Below are positions 55,965-64,000 of a stretch of DNA of 64,000 nt, in pieces. The stretch spans positions 48,336-112,335 of the forward strand of contig NZ_FNKE01000003.1 of the NCBI RefSeq assembly GCF_900101445.1. The letters run 5' to 3'. Numbering within the stretch: the first letter of the stretch is position 1; each line of letters begins with the position of its first letter. The stretch is from Streptococcus equinus (GTDB lineage Bacteria; Bacillota; Bacilli; Lactobacillales; Streptococcaceae). The position numbers were made by a program, and so were the translations under genes. Below the pieces are notes generated by a model, which was not told the DNA's origin, made no database searches, and saw nothing but the letters and a program-made list of their open reading frames with translations.

Positions 55965-56696
55965 TTACATTGCCATACCACCATCAATTGCAATGACTTG
56001 TCCAGTCAAGTATTCTTGCTCAGCTAAGAAGCTTGCTACTGTTGCCACTTCCTCAGCTTTACCGATACGTTTCATCGGAATTCCTGCCAAAATAGCTTCT
56101 TGCATTTTTTCAGGAATCGCATCTGTCATATCTGACTCGATAAATCCAGGAGCAATGGCATTGACGCGAACTCCGCGTGCTGCAACTTCACGCGCAACTG
56201 ATTTTGTAAAACCAATCAAACCAGCTTTTGAAGCTGCATAGTTTGCTTGACCTACATTTCCTGTCAAACCAACAACGCTAGACAAATTAATGATAGCACC
56301 CTGACGCGCTCTCGTCATCGGTTTCAAGACTGATTGCGTCATGTTGAAAGCACCTGTCAAATTAACTTTAAGCACTGATTCAAAGTCAGCCTCAGTCATT
56401 TTCAACATCAATTTATCATTTGTGATACCAGCATTGTTAACCAAAATATCAACAGAACCAAGTTCCGCGATAGCTTCATCAACCATGCGTTTAGCATCAT
56501 CAAATTGTGACACATCACCAGAAATGGCAACAACTTTCACTTGATAATCTTTAAAACTATCAATCAATTCTGCTGAAATTTCTGAACGACCGTTAAGCAC
56601 AACGTTAGCCCCAAGGCTTGCAAAACGGTGGGCAATAGCTAAACCAATTCCGCGGGTTGACCCAGTTACAAAAACATTCTTATTTTTGATATCCAT
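55965..56696 (-). CDS. fabG: 3-oxoacyl-ACP reductase FabG
   Basis: 243-residue SDR enzyme using NADPH. Cofactor loop TGSTRGIG (about 11-18), NNAG at about 86-89, catalytic Ser in NLSSVVGLTG, and YAASK (Tyr, Lys). Lies 9 bp after fabD. Confidence 0.97.
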   Translation of the reverse strand: MDIKNKNVFVTGSTRGIGLAIAHRFASLGANVVLNGRSEISAELIDSFKDYQVKVVAISGDVSQFDDAKRMVDEAIAELGSVDILVNNAGITNDKLMLKMTEADFESVLKVNLTGAFNMTQSVLKPMTRARQGAIINLSSVVGLTGNVGQANYAASKAGLIGFTKSVAREVAARGVRVNAIAPGFIESDMTDAIPEKMQEAILAGIPMKRIGKAEEVATVASFLAEQEYLTGQVIAIDGGMAM

Positions 56697-56705
56697 GACT
56701 ATCTC

Positions 56706-57626
56706 CTATTTTTCTAGCAAAACACTTAAGCTTGCTTCGTCTTCAACACTTGCCGTTGGAATACTTCTGTCAATTTTACGAAGGAAGCCACTCAAAACTT
56801 TACCTGGACCAATTTCAATAACTTCTGTCATGCCAAGCTTACGCATTGTCTCGATAGAATCGTAAAAGCGAACTGGTTCTTTCACTTGTCTAGCAAGCAA
56901 AGCTTTGATATCGCCGTACTGCATAACTTTAGCTTCTGTATTTCCAATCAAAGGAATTTCAAAATCAGAAAAAGTCACTTTATCAAGTACTTCTGATAAA
57001 CGTTTGCTAGCAGGTGCCAACAAAGCAGTGTGGAAAGGTCCTGAAACTTTTAAAGGAATCAAGCGTTTCACACCAGCTTGCTTAAGCAATTCCACAGCAT
57101 AATTCACAGCTTCAGTTTCACCACCAATCACAATCTGTGCTGGTGTGTTATAGTTAGCTGGTGTCACAACACCTTTAATAGAAGCTTTTTGACAAATCTC
57201 TTCAATAAGAGACGCTTCTGTATTCATGACAGCAACCATTTTCCCAGTTCCAGCTGGAGCTGCAGTTTCCATAAATTCTCCACGTTTTGCCACCAAAGCA
57301 ACAGCATCTTCAAAGTTTAAAGCTCCTGAAGCTACCAAGGCTGAATACTCACCAAGTGAAAGCCCAGCAACCATGTCTGCTTTAAAGCCCTTCTCTTGCA
57401 ATAAACGATAAATCGCAACAGAAGTTGTCAAAATAGCTGGCTGTGTATAGCGTGTTTGATTTAATTTATCTTCTTCCTTATCAATTAAATCACGAAGATT
57501 ATAGCCAAGAATAGAACTAGCTTGATCAAAAGTCTCCCTTACAATAGGATATTTTTCATATAAATCACTTGCCATTCCAAGTTTTTGAGCCCCTTGACCA
57601 GCAAATAAAAAGGCAGTTTTCGTCAT
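56706..57626 (-). CDS. fabD: Malonyl-CoA:ACP transacylase FabD
   Basis: 306 residues. GQGAQKLGM at the start, nucleophile Ser in GLSLGEYSAL (about 91), and His in SGPFHTALL (about 200). It moves malonyl groups from CoA to ACP. Lies 44 bp after fabK. Confidence 0.97.
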   Translation of the reverse strand: MTKTAFLFAGQGAQKLGMASDLYEKYPIVRETFDQASSILGYNLRDLIDKEEDKLNQTRYTQPAILTTSVAIYRLLQEKGFKADMVAGLSLGEYSALVASGALNFEDAVALVAKRGEFMETAAPAGTGKMVAVMNTEASLIEEICQKASIKGVVTPANYNTPAQIVIGGETEAVNYAVELLKQAGVKRLIPLKVSGPFHTALLAPASKRLSEVLDKVTFSDFEIPLIGNTEAKVMQYGDIKALLARQVKEPVRFYDSIETMRKLGMTEVIEIGPGKVLSGFLRKIDRSIPTASVEDEASLSVLLEK

Positions 57627-57670
57627 TAAATCCTCCCAAACGGAATTTGATTTTTATTTAAATAGAAATT

Positions 57671-58639
57671 TTAATCTTTCTCAATATCAGCCCAACGTTT
57701 AGCTTCTTCTAAGATAACTTCTTGAGCTCCATAGTAGAGATCTTTTAAGATTTCTTCACAAGTTTCTTCTTTACGAATCAAACCTGCGATTTGTCCTGCC
57801 ATGACTGAACCAGTCACAACATCACCATCAACAACAGCATTACGCAAAGCACCTGCTCCCAATACTTCGATATCTTCTTTTGTCTTGCGACCAGCCAAGA
57901 AATCTTTCTCTGCGTGGGCATATGATGTTGTCAATTTATTTTTAACGGCACGAACTGGATGTCCAACAACGGATGCAGAAATAACCGTATCAATATCTTT
58001 TGCTTTTAAGATTTTGTCTTTGAAGTTTTGGTGAGCATTAGATTCTTTGGCAACAGCAAAGCGAGTTCCCACTTGAACGGCTTCAGCACCAAGCATAAAG
58101 ACAGCTGCTACACCGCGTCCATCAGCGACACCACCAGCACCAATAACTGGAATATTAACCGCATCAACAACTTGACGCACAAGAGTCATTGTTGTCAATT
58201 TACCGATGTGACCACCAGCTTCCATACCTTCAGCGATAACGGCATCCGCACCAAGTTTTTCCATACGTTTTGCAAGCGCAACACTAGGAACAACTGGAAT
58301 AACAGTGATACCTGCTTCGTGGAAACGTTCCATGTATTTACCTGGGTTACCAGCACCAGTTGTGACAACTTTGACCCCTTCTTCAATCACAAGATCAACG
58401 ATGTCATCAACAAATGGTGACAAAAGCATAATATTAACACCAAAAGGTTTATCAGTAATTTGTTTAACCTTATCAATATTTGCTTTAACAACTTCTTTAG
58501 GGGCATTACCACCACCGATAATACCTAAACCACCAGCGTTTGAAACGGCACCAGCCAAGTCACCATCGGCAACCCAAGCCATACCTCCTTGAAAAATTGG
58601 ATATTTGATATTTAATAATTCTGTAATACGTGTTTTCAT
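57671..58639 (-). CDS. fabK: FMN-dependent enoyl-ACP reductase FabK
   Basis: 322 residues, TIM-barrel flavoprotein. Motifs are YPIFQGGMAWVADG, the FMN-phosphate site GAGGVADGRGVAA and GGLGIIGGGNAP. FabK replaces FabI in streptococci, which makes them insensitive to triclosan at this step. A FabT operator lies just upstream in a 164-bp gap after acpP, so it may have a separately regulated promoter. Confidence 0.96.
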   Translation of the reverse strand: MKTRITELLNIKYPIFQGGMAWVADGDLAGAVSNAGGLGIIGGGNAPKEVVKANIDKVKQITDKPFGVNIMLLSPFVDDIVDLVIEEGVKVVTTGAGNPGKYMERFHEAGITVIPVVPSVALAKRMEKLGADAVIAEGMEAGGHIGKLTTMTLVRQVVDAVNIPVIGAGGVADGRGVAAVFMLGAEAVQVGTRFAVAKESNAHQNFKDKILKAKDIDTVISASVVGHPVRAVKNKLTTSYAHAEKDFLAGRKTKEDIEVLGAGALRNAVVDGDVVTGSVMAGQIAGLIRKEETCEEILKDLYYGAQEVILEEAKRWADIEKD

Positions 58640-58669
58640 GTTAAACCTTCTTAGTCTTTACCAAATAAT

Positions 58670-58686
58670 AATTTGATAGTCAAACT
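58670..58686. promoter_or_regulatory. FabT operator upstream of fabK
   Basis: AATTTGATAGTCAAACT matches the FabT palindrome (TTTGATnnTCAAA type). It lies about 30 bp before the fabK ATG. A candidate promoter, TTGACT-17-TAAAGA on the minus strand, overlaps it. Confidence 0.75.
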
Positions 58687-58803
58687 ATCATAATAAGAAG
58701 AGAGGGAGTAAGATAAGTTTTCGCTTACTAGCAACCTATCCCACAGCCCTTTCTACTAAATATATAGTGGAGTTAGTTTTTAATCCCAACTCCAGCCATG
58801 TCA

Positions 58804-59028
58804 TTATTTTGTTTTTTCTTCAACGTAAGCAACCAAGTCACCTACAGTGTTAAGACCTTCTTCAGTTTCGATTTGGATATCAAATGCATCTTCGATTTCA
58901 GAAATTACTTGGAAAACATCAAGTGAGTCAGCATCAAGTTCATCGAAAGTAGTTTCCAATTTAACTTCTTCTGCTTCTTTACCAAGTTCTTCAACGATAA
59001 TTTCTTGTACTTTTTCAAATACTGCCAT
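58804..59028 (-). CDS. acpP: Acyl carrier protein
   Basis: 74-residue acidic helical protein. The phosphopantetheine Ser is in [11 protein letters not shown] (about Ser36). It carries growing acyl chains between the enzymes encoded around it. Lies 60 bp after fabH; a 164-bp gap with hairpins follows, before fabK. Confidence 0.95.
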   Translation of the reverse strand: MAVFEKVQEIIVEELGKEAEEVKLETTFDELDADSLDVFQVISEIEDAFDIQIETEEGLNTVGDLVAYVEEKTK

Positions 59029-59088
59029 GATTAATTTCTCCTTAATAAATATATATAATATCTCATGCTATAATGCACAAGTTTGTAA

Positions 59089-60063
59089 CTAGATTTTAAC
59101 AATTAGACTTCCCCATGTCAAACCTCCACCGAATCCAGATAGAAGAATTGTCTGAGAACCGTCTAATTTGATAAGTCCCTTATCCACTGACTCTGATAAG
59201 AGAATTGGAATACTTGCCGCACTGGTATTACCATATTCCATCATATTTGCCAAAAATTTATCTCGGTCAATAGACATTTTTCGAGCCATTTTATCCAAGA
59301 TACGAATATTAGCTTGATGCAAAAGCAAGTAGTCAAGGTCTTCAGCTGAAACCTCAGAAGTTTCAATAAGTGCCTTGATACTCTTAGCCACATCTCTGAT
59401 TGCAAAATCAAAGATAGCTCTACCATCCATTTTCAAGAATTTATCATCCTCTTCTTTTTCAGAAAATGGTGAAGACAAGCCAACTTTGGCTGATGTCAAG
59501 CTAAGACCACGACTTCCATCAGTATTTAAAGATTCTGCTAGGAAATGTTTTGTTTCTGTTGCTTCAAGCAAAACGCCACCAGCTCCATCACCAAATAAAA
59601 CAGAAGTACTTCTGTCTGACCAGTCTAGTGTTTTTGACAATGTTTCAGCACCAATGACAATACCACGTTTGTAAAGACCTGATTGAATAAATTTATCCGC
59701 AGTCGAAAGAGCAAACACAAAGCCACTACATGCTGCTGTCACATCCATGGCAAAGGCATTAACAGCACCGATATTTCCTTGAACACGAGCTGCTGTTGAC
59801 GGCATCAGACTATCAGGGGTAATTGTTGCAACAATGATGAAATCAATATCCTCAGCTGACAAACCAGCTTTTGAAAGTAGTTGCTTGGCAACTTGCGTCC
59901 CTAAATCACTAGTTGTTTCATCTCGAGTGATATGTCGTCTTCTAATTCCCGTACGTGATGAAATCCATTCATCACTGGTGTCCATGATTTCAGACAAATC
60001 ATCGTTTGTAATCACTTGTTCAGGGGCATAGGCTGCTGCCTGAGCAATTCTTGCAAATACCAT
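59089..60063 (-). CDS. fabH: 3-oxoacyl-ACP synthase III FabH
   Basis: 324 residues. Catalytic Cys in [13 protein letters not shown] (about 113), His in [10 protein letters not shown], and Asn in EYGNTSAAS. It starts fatty-acid synthesis by condensing acetyl-CoA with malonyl-ACP. The start follows the fabT stop by 2 bp. Confidence 0.97.
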   Translation of the reverse strand: MVFARIAQAAAYAPEQVITNDDLSEIMDTSDEWISSRTGIRRRHITRDETTSDLGTQVAKQLLSKAGLSAEDIDFIIVATITPDSLMPSTAARVQGNIGAVNAFAMDVTAACSGFVFALSTADKFIQSGLYKRGIVIGAETLSKTLDWSDRSTSVLFGDGAGGVLLEATETKHFLAESLNTDGSRGLSLTSAKVGLSSPFSEKEEDDKFLKMDGRAIFDFAIRDVAKSIKALIETSEVSAEDLDYLLLHQANIRILDKMARKMSIDRDKFLANMMEYGNTSAASIPILLSESVDKGLIKLDGSQTILLSGFGGGLTWGSLIVKI

Positions 60064-60065
60064 TA

Positions 60066-60500
60066 TTACATTAACTCCTCAAGAAACTTGTGAAGATTTT
60101 TAAGCCCTCTCAAAAGAGCTTCTAGTTCTTCTTCATTCATATCTTCAGCGATATGAGAAACCATATTTTTATGGAATTTATGATGAAGCCTATCTAATAA
60201 TCTTCCTTTTTTTGTCAAAGTTAAATGAACCACACGACGGTCCAGTTTTGAACGTCGTCTTTCAATATAACCTTTTGCCTCAAGCTTATTTAAACTAGTG
60301 GTTATTGTACCGAGGGTCAACATCAACTCACGTGCAATATCACTTGGAGTCACATTAGAATTCTTACCAATAATTTCAATGGTATGCATTTCCTTTAATG
60401 AAACATCGTTGAATTGACTTGTTCGCAAACTAGTCTCTTCGATAACCTGAACACGATTAAAAATATCAACCAAATATTCATTAATTCTATTATAATCCAA
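60066..60500 (-). CDS. fabT: MarR-family fatty-acid repressor FabT
   Basis: 144 residues. Winged helix with [35 protein letters not shown] and [13 protein letters not shown]. It represses the fab genes when bound to acyl-ACP. I chose TTG 60500 ([10 protein letters not shown]) because AGGAGGTG lies 6-7 bp upstream and this gives the usual 144 residues; the ATG at 60533 lies inside the operator. FabT boxes on both sides of its promoter imply autoregulation. Confidence 0.95.
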   Translation of the reverse strand: MDYNRINEYLVDIFNRVQVIEETSLRTSQFNDVSLKEMHTIEIIGKNSNVTPSDIARELMLTLGTITTSLNKLEAKGYIERRRSKLDRRVVHLTLTKKGRLLDRLHHKFHKNMVSHIAEDMNEEELEALLRGLKNLHKFLEELM

Positions 60501-60519
60501 GATTTCACCTCCTAAATAA

Positions 60520-60536
60520 ACTTTGACAATCAAAGT
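60520..60536. promoter_or_regulatory. FabT operator at the fabT start site
   Basis: ACTTTGACAATCAAAGT, a palindromic FabT box, overlaps the downstream edge of the fabT -10. Confidence 0.8.
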
Positions 60537-60562
60537 ATATCAAACATCAAAATATTTTGCAA
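60534..60562 (-). promoter_or_regulatory. fabT promoter
   Basis: Minus strand: TTGCAA (60557-60562), 17-bp spacer, TATACT (60534-60539). The FabT box covers the start region. Confidence 0.75.
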
Positions 60563-60588
60563 GGTATTTCGGGTCAAACTGGAAAAAT

Positions 60589-60605
60589 AATTTGAAAATC
60601 AAACT
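60589..60605. promoter_or_regulatory. Second FabT operator upstream of fabT
   Basis: AATTTGAAAATCAAACT lies 27 bp upstream of the fabT -35, just after the fabM stop. Together with the box at 60520 it brackets the promoter. Confidence 0.65.
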
Positions 60606-60615
60606 ATTATTTACA

Positions 60616-61404
60616 TTATTTTCCTGAAAATTTCGGACGGCGTTTTTCAGCAAAAGCACGAACACCTTCTTTGAAATCTTCCTTAAATGCTAATTCTTCT
60701 TGAAGTTGCAATTCAAGTTTTGTATAGTCTTCCCAGCCTTCATATTGGGCTTTCCAAGACATTTCTTTAATGGCACGGTATGAATTAATTGATCCGCGAA
60801 GCAGGCGTTTCGTTAACTGATTTGTAGTACGTTCAAGTTTTTCAGACTCACACAAACGATAAACGATTCCATAGTCGAAGGCTTTTTCAGCATTTACTCC
60901 TTCACCAGTCATAGCTAGCTGAACAGCACGCGTTGTTCCAATAGCACGACTCATCAAGAAAAGACCACCAGCATCAGGAGCAAGCCCAACTCCGACAAAA
61001 GCTTGAATAAATTTGGCTTTTTCACTTGCGACCACAAAATCCGCCGCAACAGCCATATTAGCTGCCGCACCAGCAACTGCACCATCTACGCTCATAATAA
61101 CTGGCTTTGGTAATTTTTTCATGGCAAAAGAAATTTTATTAACCAAGCTTGCAATTTCAACCAGTGATTCAACATTGTCAGATTCAACAGCACGTTGCAT
61201 TTCTGCTAAGTCACCACCAATTGAAAAGACTTTACCAACTGCCTTGATGACCAAAATTTTCACAGCATCATCTGCTTTTGCAAGTTCTAAAACCTCAAGG
61301 ATTTCTTGACAAGTTGGAATATTAAAACCATTCGAAATATCTGGGCGATTCAGGGTCAAAGTTGCAACTTCTCCCTTTTCATAAATCACATTATCGAAAG
61401 ACAT
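60616..61404 (-). CDS. fabM: Trans-2-decenoyl-ACP isomerase FabM
   Basis: 262-residue crotonase-fold protein. The oxyanion-hole segments are [11 protein letters not shown] (about 61-71) and [17 protein letters not shown] (about 105-121). FabM isomerises trans-2- to cis-3-decenoyl-ACP and so makes unsaturated fatty acids in streptococci. Position at the head of the cluster beside fabT supports FabM over a catabolic enoyl-CoA hydratase. GGAGG lies upstream of the ATG. Confidence 0.93.
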   Translation of the reverse strand: MSFDNVIYEKGEVATLTLNRPDISNGFNIPTCQEILEVLELAKADDAVKILVIKAVGKVFSIGGDLAEMQRAVESDNVESLVEIASLVNKISFAMKKLPKPVIMSVDGAVAGAAANMAVAADFVVASEKAKFIQAFVGVGLAPDAGGLFLMSRAIGTTRAVQLAMTGEGVNAEKAFDYGIVYRLCESEKLERTTNQLTKRLLRGSINSYRAIKEMSWKAQYEGWEDYTKLELQLQEELAFKEDFKEGVRAFAEKRRPKFSGK

Positions 61405-61434
61405 CTACCTACCTCCATCAGATGTGATAAAAAT

Positions 61435-61451
61435 AGTTTGATTATTAAACT
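61435..61451. promoter_or_regulatory. FabT operator in the fabM leader
   Basis: AGTTTGATTATTAAACT, extended to 9-bp arms AAATAGTTT/AAACTATTT (61431-61455), lies between the fabM -10 and its ATG, where bound FabT would block elongation or initiation. Confidence 0.75.
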
Positions 61452-61465
61452 ATTTAGCACCAGCT

Positions 61466-61495
61466 ATTTTAGCACACTATTCCTTTATAAATCAA
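61466..61495 (-). promoter_or_regulatory. fabM promoter
   Basis: Minus strand: TTGATT (61490-61495), 18-bp spacer, TAAAAT (61466-61471) with TGC in front (extended -10). Confidence 0.7.
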
Positions 61496-61557
61496 GAAAA
61501 AATGGCATTTTAAGCAATTTACTTTGATTTTTTAATATTTTAAACATCAAACTATTA

Positions 61558-61586
61558 TATAAAAAAAGTAGGATTAATCCTACTTT
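61558..61586 (-). terminator. Terminator of the HAD gene
   Basis: AAAGTAGG/CCTACTTT stem (61565-61572 with 61579-61586) and seven T on the minus strand. A FabT-like half-site (CATCAAACTAT) lies beyond it. Confidence 0.85.
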
Positions 61587-61593
61587 GACATCA

Positions 61594-62241
61594 TTATTTG
61601 GATAAGTCTTCGATAACTTGAGTCAGATTATCTACCAGACGACTTGCCTTACTCTGGTTCATATCAAATAACTGATCTTCAATCGCCCAAACCTCTAAAT
61701 CGGCAGAAACACCAGCCTGAATTCCTTTTTCGCTGTCTTCAATAACTAGCGTTTCGTCATTGTTAAAACCAAGTTGTTTTCTTGCCTCTTGATAAATCGC
61801 AGGATGTGGTTTTCCTTTTTCAAATTCTTCACCAGACAAAATCACTGAAAAATACTCTCTTAAGTGTGTTTCCTCAAGAGCTTTCAAAATATCATGTTTA
61901 GTTGAGCTAGAGGCAAGCCCTAAACGGTACCCCTTCTCAAAAAGCCCTTTGACCACTTCAAAAGTATCTTCAAAAATCAAGTCTTTATAAGGAAGCGGAT
62001 GCGTTTTTTTGTAAATAGAATACTCTTTTTGCAGCTGATCAGTATCCCATTTGTCCAAATCATCACGCAAAATATCAGGCCAAATTTGTTTCATATTGCC
62101 GCCGATAAAGAAACTAGGTGGTAAATGCTTTATACTAATCCCTTTGTCAGCCAAAAACTTCTCACGACGACGATAATAAAAGGTTTCAGTATCGAATAAG
62201 ACACCATCCATATCAAAAATAATTGCTTTAAATTTTTCCAT
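61594..62241 (-). CDS. HAD-IA phosphatase (beta-phosphoglucomutase-like)
   Basis: 215 residues. Motif I FDMDGVLFDTE (about 9-19), motif II ASSSTKHD (about 114), motif III Lys in EEFEKGKPHPAIY, and motif IV VIEDSEKGIQA. A helical cap lies after motif I. It probably dephosphorylates or isomerises a sugar phosphate; the substrate is unknown. Divergent from the aspartate kinase gene. The TATAAT at 62248-62253 is so close to the ATG that the mRNA may be leaderless. Confidence 0.9.
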   Translation of the reverse strand: MEKFKAIIFDMDGVLFDTETFYYRRREKFLADKGISIKHLPPSFFIGGNMKQIWPDILRDDLDKWDTDQLQKEYSIYKKTHPLPYKDLIFEDTFEVVKGLFEKGYRLGLASSSTKHDILKALEETHLREYFSVILSGEEFEKGKPHPAIYQEARKQLGFNNDETLVIEDSEKGIQAGVSADLEVWAIEDQLFDMNQSKASRLVDNLTQVIEDLSK

Positions 62242-62247
62242 TCCTCT

Positions 62248-62253
62248 ATTATA
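62248..62253 (-). promoter_or_regulatory. -10 of the HAD gene, probably leaderless
   Basis: TATAAT on the minus strand; counting seven bases puts +1 at 62241, the A of the ATG. There is no good -35, and AGAGGA occupies the gap. Confidence 0.45.
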
Positions 62254-62276
62254 CTATCTTTTTATTTGAAAAACTA

Positions 62277-62305
62277 CTGACAAATTTTCAGAATTTTGCT
62301 ATAAT
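62277..62305 (+). promoter_or_regulatory. Aspartate kinase promoter
   Basis: CTGACA (62277-62282), 17-bp spacer, TATAAT (62300-62305) preceded by TGC (extended -10). Confidence 0.8.
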
Positions 62306-62337
62306 TGTATACAAATTTTAGAAAAGTGGAGAAGGTC

Positions 62338-63696
62338 ATGAAAGTAATCAAATTTGGTGGTAGTTCACTGGCTTCGGCTGAACAACTGAAAAAAGTTTTG
62401 AATATTGTGAAATCTGATAGCGAACGACGTTTTGTTGTAGTATCAGCACCCGGAAAACGTAACGCAGAAGATACTAAGGTAACCGATGCTCTTATTAAGT
62501 ACTACAAGAACTACACCTCAGGTGATGATGTCACTGCTGCACAAGAATGGATTATCAACCGTTACCAAGCTATCGCAGATGAACTTGGTCTTAGCTCATC
62601 AATCATGAGCAAAATTGCAGGTGCGATTACAACTCTAGCGACACTTCCTATTGAATGTAACGAATTTCTATATGACACATTCCTAGCAGCTGGTGAGGAT
62701 AATAACGCTAAACTCGTAGCAGAATTTTTCCGTAAAAACGGCCTCAATGCACGCTATGTTCACCCTAAAGAAGCAGGTATCATTGTTTCAAGTGAACCAG
62801 GAAATGCTCGTATTCTTCCATCAAGCTACGATAAACTCGAAGAATTACGTGATTCAGAAGAAATCCTTGTTATCCCTGGTTTCTTTGGTGTAACAGTTGA
62901 TGGTCAAATCTGTACATTCTCACGTGGTGGTTCAGATATTTCAGGTTCTATCGTTGCTGCAGGTGTTAAAGCAGACTTGTACGAAAACTTTACTGATGTC
63001 GATGGTATCTTTGCAGCCCACCCAGGAGTGGTTCACAAACCTCACACAATCCAAGAATTAACATACCGTGAAATGCGTGAACTTGCTTATGCTGGATTTT
63101 CAGTGCTCCACGACGAAGCACTTATTCCTGCTTACCGTGGTAAAATTCCTCTCGTCATCAAAAATACAAACAACCCTGAGCACCCAGGAACTCGAATCAC
63201 ACTAAAACACAGTGGACCAACTGTTCCCGTTATTGGTATCGCAGCAGATGACGAATTTGCAAGTATCAACTTGTCTAAATACCTTATGAACCGAGAAGTC
63301 GGTTTTGGTCGCAAAGTCCTTCAAATTCTTGAAGACCTAAATATCCGTTGGGAACACATTCCAACAGGTATCGATGACATGTCAGTCATCGTTCGTGAAC
63401 GTGAACTTACACCAATCAAAGAACAAGAAATCACTTCATATCTAACTCGTGAACTTGGCGTTGATGAAGTCGATATCGAGCACAACCTGTCAATCATCAT
63501 GATTGTTGGTGAAGATATGAAAAACCACATTGGTGTCACTGCAACAGCAACCAAAGCACTCTCAGATAAACACATTAACTTGGAAATGATTTCTCAAGGA
63601 TCAAGCGAAGTATCTGTTATGTTCGTTACTCAAACAGAACACGAAAAAGAGGCCGTTCGTGCCCTTTACAAATCCTTCTTCCGAGCAGAAGAATAG
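62338..63696 (+). CDS. Aspartate kinase
   Basis: 452 residues. Kinase domain with KFGGSSLAS at the start, FSRGGSDISGSIVAA (about 205-219) and the substrate-site segment NFTDVDGIFAAHPG; two ACT domains at the C-terminus (about 300-450), with QGSSEVSVMFVT in the last. It phosphorylates aspartate, the first step to lysine, threonine and methionine, and is expected to be feedback-inhibited through the ACT domains. I chose ATG 62338 over 62305, which lies in the -10. Confidence 0.94.
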   Translation: MKVIKFGGSSLASAEQLKKVLNIVKSDSERRFVVVSAPGKRNAEDTKVTDALIKYYKNYTSGDDVTAAQEWIINRYQAIADELGLSSSIMSKIAGAITTLATLPIECNEFLYDTFLAAGEDNNAKLVAEFFRKNGLNARYVHPKEAGIIVSSEPGNARILPSSYDKLEELRDSEEILVIPGFFGVTVDGQICTFSRGGSDISGSIVAAGVKADLYENFTDVDGIFAAHPGVVHKPHTIQELTYREMRELAYAGFSVLHDEALIPAYRGKIPLVIKNTNNPEHPGTRITLKHSGPTVPVIGIAADDEFASINLSKYLMNREVGFGRKVLQILEDLNIRWEHIPTGIDDMSVIVRERELTPIKEQEITSYLTRELGVDEVDIEHNLSIIMIVGEDMKNHIGVTATATKALSDKHINLEMISQGSSEVSVMFVTQTEHEKEAVRALYKSFFRAEE

Positions 63697-63698
63697 AC

Positions 63699-63724
63699 AA
63701 AAGACCAGAATCCTCTGGTCTTTT
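63699..63724. terminator. Bidirectional terminator
   Basis: A perfect 11-bp stem (63699-63709 with 63714-63724), A- and T-rich at the outer ends, between converging genes. Confidence 0.9.
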
Positions 63725-63725
63725 C

Positions 63726-64000
63726 TTATGGTCTAAAATCTGAGAAATAGGGTTTGATGCTTTTTAAGAAGGCTTTCTTCCCTTCAAAACGTTCCCCACG
63801 AATCACTTTTTCCAACTTCTGTCGCTCTTCTCTTCCCAATGTTCTTCGTAAACGAGCTAAGCTATCCTGATAAGCCACGTAATCCGCCACTTCAAAGAAA
63901 GATACCTGGGGCACACAGTGACTAATATCACCGATTTCCTCATAAGGCATGCGATTAAATTTCCGTTTAAAGGATTCCTGATGGCGGATAGTGTCTTTAA
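63726..64000 (-). CDS. C-terminal part of an unidentified protein (5' end outside window)
   Basis: The reading frame is open from the stop at 63726 to the window edge, about 91 residues, ending KSIKPYFSDFRP. It is Arg/Lys/Glu-rich with YEEIGDISHCVPQVSFFEVADYV and no membrane helix. I do not recognise it. An internal ATG at 63950 is unlikely to be the start, because the frame continues upstream with similar composition. Confidence 0.6.
   Translation of the reverse strand, partial: KDTIRHQESFKRKFNRMPYEEIGDISHCVPQVSFFEVADYVAYQDSLARLRRTLGREERQKLEKVIRGERFEGKKAFLKSIKPYFSDFRP

Noticed and set aside
58028..58420. 130-codon plus-strand ORF opposite fabK
   Set aside because: It lies wholly within fabK, has antisense composition and no start signals.
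1..64000. CRISPR arrays, transposases, complete insertion sequences or prophage genes
   Set aside because: No regularly spaced repeats and no transposase, integrase or phage structural proteins were recognised.

Overview
The window is a low-GC Gram-positive chromosome segment from the genus Streptococcus, most likely the S. bovis/equinus/gallolyticus group. The genus call rests on gene content and order: a fabM-fabT-fabH-acpP-fabK-fabD-fabG-fabF-accBCDA fatty-acid cluster with FabT operators, ccrZ-trmB, rimP-nusA-ylxR-ylxQ-infB-rbfA, tsaE-GNAT-LytR, divergent ecsAB/HIT, a copYAZ operon and a manLMN-manO mannose PTS. The species-group call is an inference, mainly from the c-di-GMP/exopolysaccharide cassette, which is unusual for streptococci.

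Layout. 1-5 kb: transketolase (cut by the window edge), a DUF896 protein, and glyQS behind a T-box. 5-9 kb: nagA with a GntR-type operator and a cre-like site, a DUF3737 protein and a Na/Pi transporter. 9-13.5 kb: a secreted repeat protein coupled to a YgjV-like membrane protein, DegV and TetR proteins, a Cof phosphatase and a TRIC-type channel. 13.5-18 kb: the copper operon, a nucleotidyltransferase and a LOG-family hydrolase. 18-23.8 kb: the rimP-to-rbfA translation operon (minus strand), carrying a roughly 330-bp structured insert between infB and rbfA. 24-30.2 kb: a four-gene cassette (PAS-GGDEF protein, GT2-GtrA, cellulose-synthase-like GT2 with PilZ, GT-C-like membrane protein) lying between trmB and rimP, next to a tRNA-like RNA. 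30.5-37 kb: trmB, ccrZ, ecsAB, HIT, LytR, tsaE. 37-44.5 kb: accessory membrane genes, namely an acyltransferase-like protein, a two-component system with a secreted partner, a purine permease and three DUF1361-type paralogues. 44.5-50.5 kb: HAD phosphatase, mannose PTS with manO, and serS behind a second T-box. 50.6-61.4 kb: the type II fatty-acid synthesis cluster. 61.5-64 kb: HAD phosphatase, aspartate kinase and the end of an unidentified gene.

The most interesting system is the 24-30 kb cassette. The GGDEF protein should make c-di-GMP, the PilZ domain of the synthase should bind it, and the GT2-GtrA and GT-C-like partners could decorate the polymer through a lipid-linked sugar. This would be a complete c-di-GMP-gated surface polysaccharide circuit. 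The polymer identity and this division of labour are inferences. All motif, promoter and hairpin calls were made by eye; no database search or folding program was run.
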